Part shown: positions 37,064-40,156 of the stretch, in pieces
Position numbering within the stretch: position 1 is the stretch's first letter
Layout of the letters: the number at the start of each line of letters is the position of its first letter
From: Pseudoalteromonas prydzensis
GTDB taxonomy: Bacteria; Pseudomonadota; Gammaproteobacteria; Enterobacterales; Alteromonadaceae
NCBI RefSeq assembly: GCF_011050055.1
Contig: NZ_DRGM01000199.1
Coordinates: forward strand, 1 to 40,156
Length of the DNA: 40,156 nucleotides
Reading direction: 5' to 3'
Made by a program: the position numbers and the translations under genes
Notes under the pieces: model-generated
Database searches by the model: none
What the model was told of the DNA's origin: nothing
Seen by the model: only the letters and a program-made list of their open reading frames with translations

Positions 37064-37197
37064 GCATATTTAATACTCTGAGGATGATCTAAATCAGCTT
37101 TACTAACAAATAAATTTCATATTTATGCTTTTCTGCCTTGTGTTAATCTAAATAGCCCCCAATACTAGTTATGAGGTAACATAAAAAAGGATACCCT

Positions 37198-37554
37198 ATG
37201 AAAATTAATCTTTCTGGTCACCATGTTGACGTTACTGACTCTATTAGAGAGCACATCAACGAAAAATTTTCAAAAATTGCGAGCCATTTTCCATCTCTGA
37301 TCGCACTCGATATCATTCTTTCAAAAGAGCACCACAAGCTCCAAGCAGAAATTAGCACCATATACGAAGGCGCGCGTTTATCTGTTAAAGGCGAGAACGA
37401 AGTTCTTTACCCTGCAATAGCAAACGCGGCTAAGAAACTCGATGCGGCATTAAAGCATCGCAAAGGCCAAATTAAAGCCAATCTACACCAAAAACCAGTG
37501 AGCACCACACCTGAGATTGCTCATGAAATTATTCAGGAAATGGATTTACGTTAA
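37198..37554 (+). CDS. hpf: Ribosome hibernation-promoting factor, HPF/YfiA family
   Basis: HPF/YfiA proteins bind the 30S subunit in stationary phase and block or dimerise ribosomes. This 118-residue short-form protein has the beta-alpha-beta-beta-beta-alpha layout with 'MKINLSGHHVDVTDSIREHINEKFSKIASHFPSLIALDIILSKE', 'GARLSVKGENEVLYPAIANAAKKLDAALKHRKGQIK', and a short C-terminal tail that lacks the long-HPF dimerisation domain. The length sits between E. coli HPF (95) and YfiA (113), so either name is possible. An AAGGA ribosome-binding site precedes it. A Z-type repeat follows. Confidence 0.92.
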   Translation: MKINLSGHHVDVTDSIREHINEKFSKIASHFPSLIALDIILSKEHHKLQAEISTIYEGARLSVKGENEVLYPAIANAAKKLDAALKHRKGQIKANLHQKPVSTTPEIAHEIIQEMDLR

Positions 37555-37562
37555 GAAATAAA

Positions 37563-37592
37563 AGGCGCTAGGTTCTAGGTAACTAGGATCTA
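37563..37592. repeat. Isolated Z-type CTAGG repeat after hpf
   Basis: GGCGCTAGGTTCTAGG is followed by TAACTAGGATCTAG. It is similar to module Z of the composite repeat but without X or Y. Confidence 0.7.
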
Positions 37593-37687
37593 GCAAACCG
37601 TTTCATCTTCCACTAATCTTCTCACTTTCAATCCACACTAAAACGCTGTAACTTACTTATTAATAAAAATAAGTAGTAAGCACACAT

Positions 37688-38920
37688 ATGCAAGCAGCAG
37701 TATCAACTTGGCAAACCCGTTTAAACGCATTAGGGCCTGGTATTTTAATGGCCACTGCAGCCATTGGCGGTTCACATCTAGTCGCATCAACGCAAGCCGG
37801 CGCCATTTTTGGCTGGCAACTATTTTGGCTTATTGTAGTGGTAAACGTACTTAAGTATCCGTTTTTCCGCTTTGGCATTGAATACACATTAGCAACTAAA
37901 AAAAGTCTTGTTGAAGGGTATCAAAGTAAAGGACCGTGGTTTTTTTACAGCTTTATCGGCTTAAATATTATTGCTGCGGTAGTGAATACCGCTGGTGTTT
38001 TATTGCTGACAGCAAGTCTGTTGCATTATGCGCTGCCGATCACTATTTCAGTGACCTTATTATGTTGGTTAATATTAGCTGTGTGCTTAGTGATTTTATT
38101 GCTCGGGCATTTTAAAGCACTGGATAACGTTGCCAAAGCGATTATGGCGTTATTAACTCTTGCCACCGTTATTGCCCTTGCGATTGCGTTTAGTAACGGC
38201 CCTATGGCGCCAGTTGATTACGTTGGCCCATCTCCTTATGAACTAGCCATGCTTGGGTTTATGGTTGCGTTAATGGGGTGGATGCCTGCACCGATAGAAA
38301 TTTCAGCGTTAAGTTCATTGTGGCTAAAAGAAAAGCAAAGCCAGCAAACGGTAACGAGAGCGCAGGGTTTATTTGATTTCAATTTGGGTTACTGGTTAAC
38401 CGCAGTATTAGCGCTGGTGTTTTTCTCTTTGGGTGTATTAGTACAGTACGGGCAAAGTAGCGAAATTGCGCTAGGTGGTGTGGCGTTTGCTAAACAACTG
38501 ATTGATATGTACGCTCTAACTATTGGCGAATGGGCACGACCGCTGGTGTCGGTTATCGCTTTTTTATGTATGTTTGGTACCACCCTTACAGTGCTTGATG
38601 GCTACGCGCGAACATTAAATGAATCACACAAACTGCTTGGTTGTAAGCAAAGCAAGCACAGCCTAAATATTTGGCTAATATTGCAATCACTCACAGGTAT
38701 GGCGGTGATCTTGTTTTTTAAATCAGCTTTAGGCCCGATGCTCACATTTGCTATGACACTCGCATTTGTGACTACACCTATTTTTGCATGGTTGAATTTT
38801 AGTTTAGTACGCTCAGAGCCAAGCATTCAACATTCTAAAACGATACGCGGTTTGAGCTGGCTCGGGCTGTTCTATTTAGTTGGCTTTGCGTTGGTGTTTT
38901 TAGTTTGGCAGCTTGGTTAA
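37688..38920 (+). CDS. Nramp-like divalent metal transporter, divergent metal-site motif
   Basis: This 410-residue inner-membrane protein has about 11 hydrophobic segments and the overall Nramp layout. The TM1 region reads 'GPGILMATAAIGGSHLVASTQAGA', which aligns with the canonical '[24 protein letters not shown]' but has GGSH where the metal-binding DPGN should be. TM6 has 'GWMPAPIEIS' in place of the usual MPHN-type motif. The Met and Pro are kept and the His is lost. Canonical Nramps import Mn2+ or Fe2+ with protons. The substitution suggests a different ion or mechanism, as in Nramp-related subfamilies. The gene stands alone, with no metal regulator visible. Confidence 0.8.
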   Translation: MQAAVSTWQTRLNALGPGILMATAAIGGSHLVASTQAGAIFGWQLFWLIVVVNVLKYPFFRFGIEYTLATKKSLVEGYQSKGPWFFYSFIGLNIIAAVVNTAGVLLLTASLLHYALPITISVTLLCWLILAVCLVILLLGHFKALDNVAKAIMALLTLATVIALAIAFSNGPMAPVDYVGPSPYELAMLGFMVALMGWMPAPIEISALSSLWLKEKQSQQTVTRAQGLFDFNLGYWLTAVLALVFFSLGVLVQYGQSSEIALGGVAFAKQLIDMYALTIGEWARPLVSVIAFLCMFGTTLTVLDGYARTLNESHKLLGCKQSKHSLNIWLILQSLTGMAVILFFKSALGPMLTFAMTLAFVTTPIFAWLNFSLVRSEPSIQHSKTIRGLSWLGLFYLVGFALVFLVWQLG

Positions 38921-38950
38921 CTTAAAAGGTAAGATGCCTAGCTGCAATGT

Positions 38951-39003
38951 GCGCGGGGTAAACCCGCGCCTACGTATTTGTAGCAGCGAGTTTACCTCGC
39001 GAC
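38951..39003. repeat. Pair of inverted GTAG palindromes (REP/BIME-like), copy C
   Basis: The left unit is the inverted form of GTAG-GCGCGGG with loop TTTAC. The right unit is GTAG-CA with arms GCGAG and CTCGC around TTTAC. The heads face each other across 6 bases. Confidence 0.85.
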
Positions 39004-39255
39004 TGTTTATACATTTACATGATAAACCTATTTTACCACCGAGGGCACAAAGGCGCTGCGCGCTACACAGAGAAACCAAAGTAAAAAATTACTTATTTCT
39101 TCTCTGTGAACTCGGTGTTCTCGGTGGTGAATTAATCACTAAAACCATTTTGCACAAAGAGAAGTGAATGAGAGTAAATGAGAAAAAAACAGGGGCTTCG
39201 AGCTGTGGGATAAATACACCTAGCACTTAGTCAGTTTCTAGAACCTAGCCCCTAC
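38951..39255. repeat. Composite dispersed repeat, copy C: X-Y-Z
   Basis: The 412-base spacer 38921-39332 holds no gene. X (38951-39003) has the two GTAG palindromes at 38951-38973 and 38980-39003. Y (about 39004-39182) can fold into a nested hairpin: 39035-39043 pairs with 39120-39128, 39066-39074 with 39100-39108, and 39079-39084 with 39089-39094. Z (about 39191-39255) has the CTAG motifs. The order and sequence match copy A read on the minus strand. Confidence 0.88.
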
Positions 39256-39332
39256 TTTTATAATTACTTCTCTAAAGCGCAGCGCCTCTTAACCTCTTTG
39301 TGAATCAATTCTTTGTACGAATAAAGCTTGTT

Positions 39333-39563
39333 CTATTTGAAAAAATCATCGTCGTTTTTAGCAAGCATAGCTTCAATATCTTCAATCATATCTTGGCTTA
39401 AATCATCCGCAGAGGTAATTGGTGCAGAGATTTTATTGTTTTCAAACGACCATTCGCCTAGATCAATTAACTGACAGCGTTTAGAGCAAAAAGGGCGGTG
39501 TGGACTTTTTTCTGACCATTCTACTTGGGCTTTACAAGTTGGGCAGCTTACAACTGTTGGCAT
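39333..39563 (-). CDS. yacG: DNA gyrase inhibitor YacG
   Basis: YacG is a small zinc protein that binds GyrB and inhibits DNA gyrase. The 76-residue protein has the four zinc ligands C7, C10, C26 and C30 (CPTC and CSKRC), with '[19 protein letters not shown]' diagnostic of the family. An acidic C-terminal tail follows. It is usually near pilD, coaE and zapD. Here the 3' end of pilB lies just upstream across a Z-type repeat. Confidence 0.95.
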   Translation of the reverse strand: MPTVVSCPTCKAQVEWSEKSPHRPFCSKRCQLIDLGEWSFENNKISAPITSADDLSQDMIEDIEAMLAKNDDDFFK

Positions 39564-39592
39564 AACATCTTCTCATATATATTGTTTGCGAT

Positions 39593-39614
39593 TCCTAGAA
39601 CCTAAAGCCTAGGA
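39593..39614. repeat. Short Z-type CCTAG repeat between pilB and yacG
   Basis: CCTAGAACC, then TAAAGCCTAGGAACC, occupies the 61-base pilB-yacG spacer. Confidence 0.7.
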
Positions 39615-39624
39615 ACCTGAGTTC

Positions 39625-40156
39625 TTAAAAACTAGTAACGCGGTTTATTTCTGCAAGCGAGGTCATACCGGCGGCGGCTTTACGTAGGCCTGATAAGCGT
39701 AAATTATTAAAACCAGCCTTCAATGACACTTCAGCTATCTCCAATGAATTACCACCACGCATAATAATTTGCGCAATTTCAGGGGTAATTTGCATTACTT
39801 CATAAATACCTACCCGGCCTTTATAGCCATCGGTGCAGCTGTCACAGCCTTTGGGAGCAAATAAAGTCAGTTCGCTTATTTGTTCTGGGCTAAAGCCTTG
39901 GCGTTGTAACTCTTCACTTGGCAACGTTTCAGGTGCTTTACATTTTGGGCATAAACGACGGGCTAAACGCTGTGCGATGATCAAGCTAATCGAGCTGGCC
40001 ACGTTATACGCAGGCACACCCATATTAAGTAAACGCGTTAGGGTTTCGGGTGCTGAGTTGGTATGTAAGGTAGACATAACCAAGTGACCGGTTTGTGCCG
40101 CTTTTATTGAGATTTCCGCGGTTTCAAGGTCTCGGATCTCACCCACCATCACCACA
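39625..40156 (-). CDS. pilB: Type IV pilus assembly ATPase PilB, C-terminal part (start beyond window)
   Basis: PilB is the hexameric motor that extends type IV pili. The visible 177 residues begin inside the Walker B/Asp box ('[34 protein letters not shown]'). They include the zinc-binding tetracysteine region 'CPKCK' and 'CDSC', then '[14 protein letters not shown]', and end '[14 protein letters not shown]', which is the usual PilB ending and differs from GspE. The gene runs off the right edge, so the start and Walker A motif are not seen. Confidence 0.9.
   Translation of the reverse strand, partial: VVMVGEIRDLETAEISIKAAQTGHLVMSTLHTNSAPETLTRLLNMGVPAYNVASSISLIIAQRLARRLCPKCKAPETLPSEELQRQGFSPEQISELTLFAPKGCDSCTDGYKGRVGIYEVMQITPEIAQIIMRGGNSLEIAEVSLKAGFNNLRLSGLRKAAAGMTSLAEINRVTSF

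Overview
The window looks like chromosomal DNA of a marine gammaproteobacterium of the order Alteromonadales, most likely Pseudoalteromonas or a close relative. This rests on protein style and gene content, for example PutA without its own DNA-binding domain beside an Lrp-type regulator, GspAB, the YgiM/YgiF pair, and a B12-riboswitch-controlled BtuB. It also rests on moderate AT richness and on GTAG-type palindromic repeats in the spacers. No search was run, so the genus is an inference. Almost everything is core housekeeping sequence. I see no prophage, insertion sequence, CRISPR array, rRNA or tRNA.

Layout. 1-1829 (minus): capsule-type outer-membrane protein Wzi (3' end cut by the window edge), overlapping coaD by 4 bases. 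2081-4294 (plus): TetR regulator and thiI. 4326-5577 (minus): VanZ-like membrane protein overlapping a ketopantoate reductase. 5733-6215: yajQ. 6216-6637: terminator, 7-bp tandem array, promoter and cobalamin riboswitch leading to btuB (6638-8473). 8560-13387 (minus): msrA, then an RND efflux pump (adaptor plus permease). 13536-14710 (plus): a three-gene run of unknowns starting with an untracked 34-residue membrane peptide. 14806-16985: two exported DUF1566/Lcl-type proteins. 16995-18104 (minus): cca. 18233-20186 (plus): gspA-gspB. 20234-21430 (minus): HD-GYP protein. 21538-25341 (minus): putA, divergent from an Lrp-family regulator (25511-25993) with two Lrp-like palindromes between. 26419-27018 (minus): ygiM, divergent from ygiF, a START protein, an LTA-synthase-like sulfatase-fold protein and dgkA (27233-32060). 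32288-33439 (minus): metK, divergent from tkt (33722-35713) with a perfect met box between. 36033-38920: a small membrane protein, ppnP, hpf and a divergent Nramp-like transporter. 39333-40156 (minus): yacG and the 3' end of pilB.

The most unusual structure lies between the genes. Three spacers (25998-26366, 32080-32199 and 38951-39255) carry pieces of one modular repeat. Module X is a pair of GTAG-headed palindromes in inverted orientation, with the layout of REP/BIME elements mobilised by RAYT transposases. Module Y is about 180-190 bp and can fold into a nested hairpin. Module Z is rich in CTAGG/CCTAG. The three copies show the orders X-Y-Z-X, Z-X and X-Y-Z, so they read as cuts from one periodic unit. 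The Z motif also occurs alone in other spacers and has expanded to nine exact 7-bp copies upstream of btuB. A different single GTAG palindrome lies at 35842. This pattern predicts a RAYT-type transposase elsewhere in the genome.

Other points worth following: the LTA-synthase-like/dgkA pair (diacylglycerol producer next to its recycler), a GspA that ends at its membrane anchor, an Nramp homologue without the DPGN metal motif, and pilB followed directly by yacG across a Z-type repeat.
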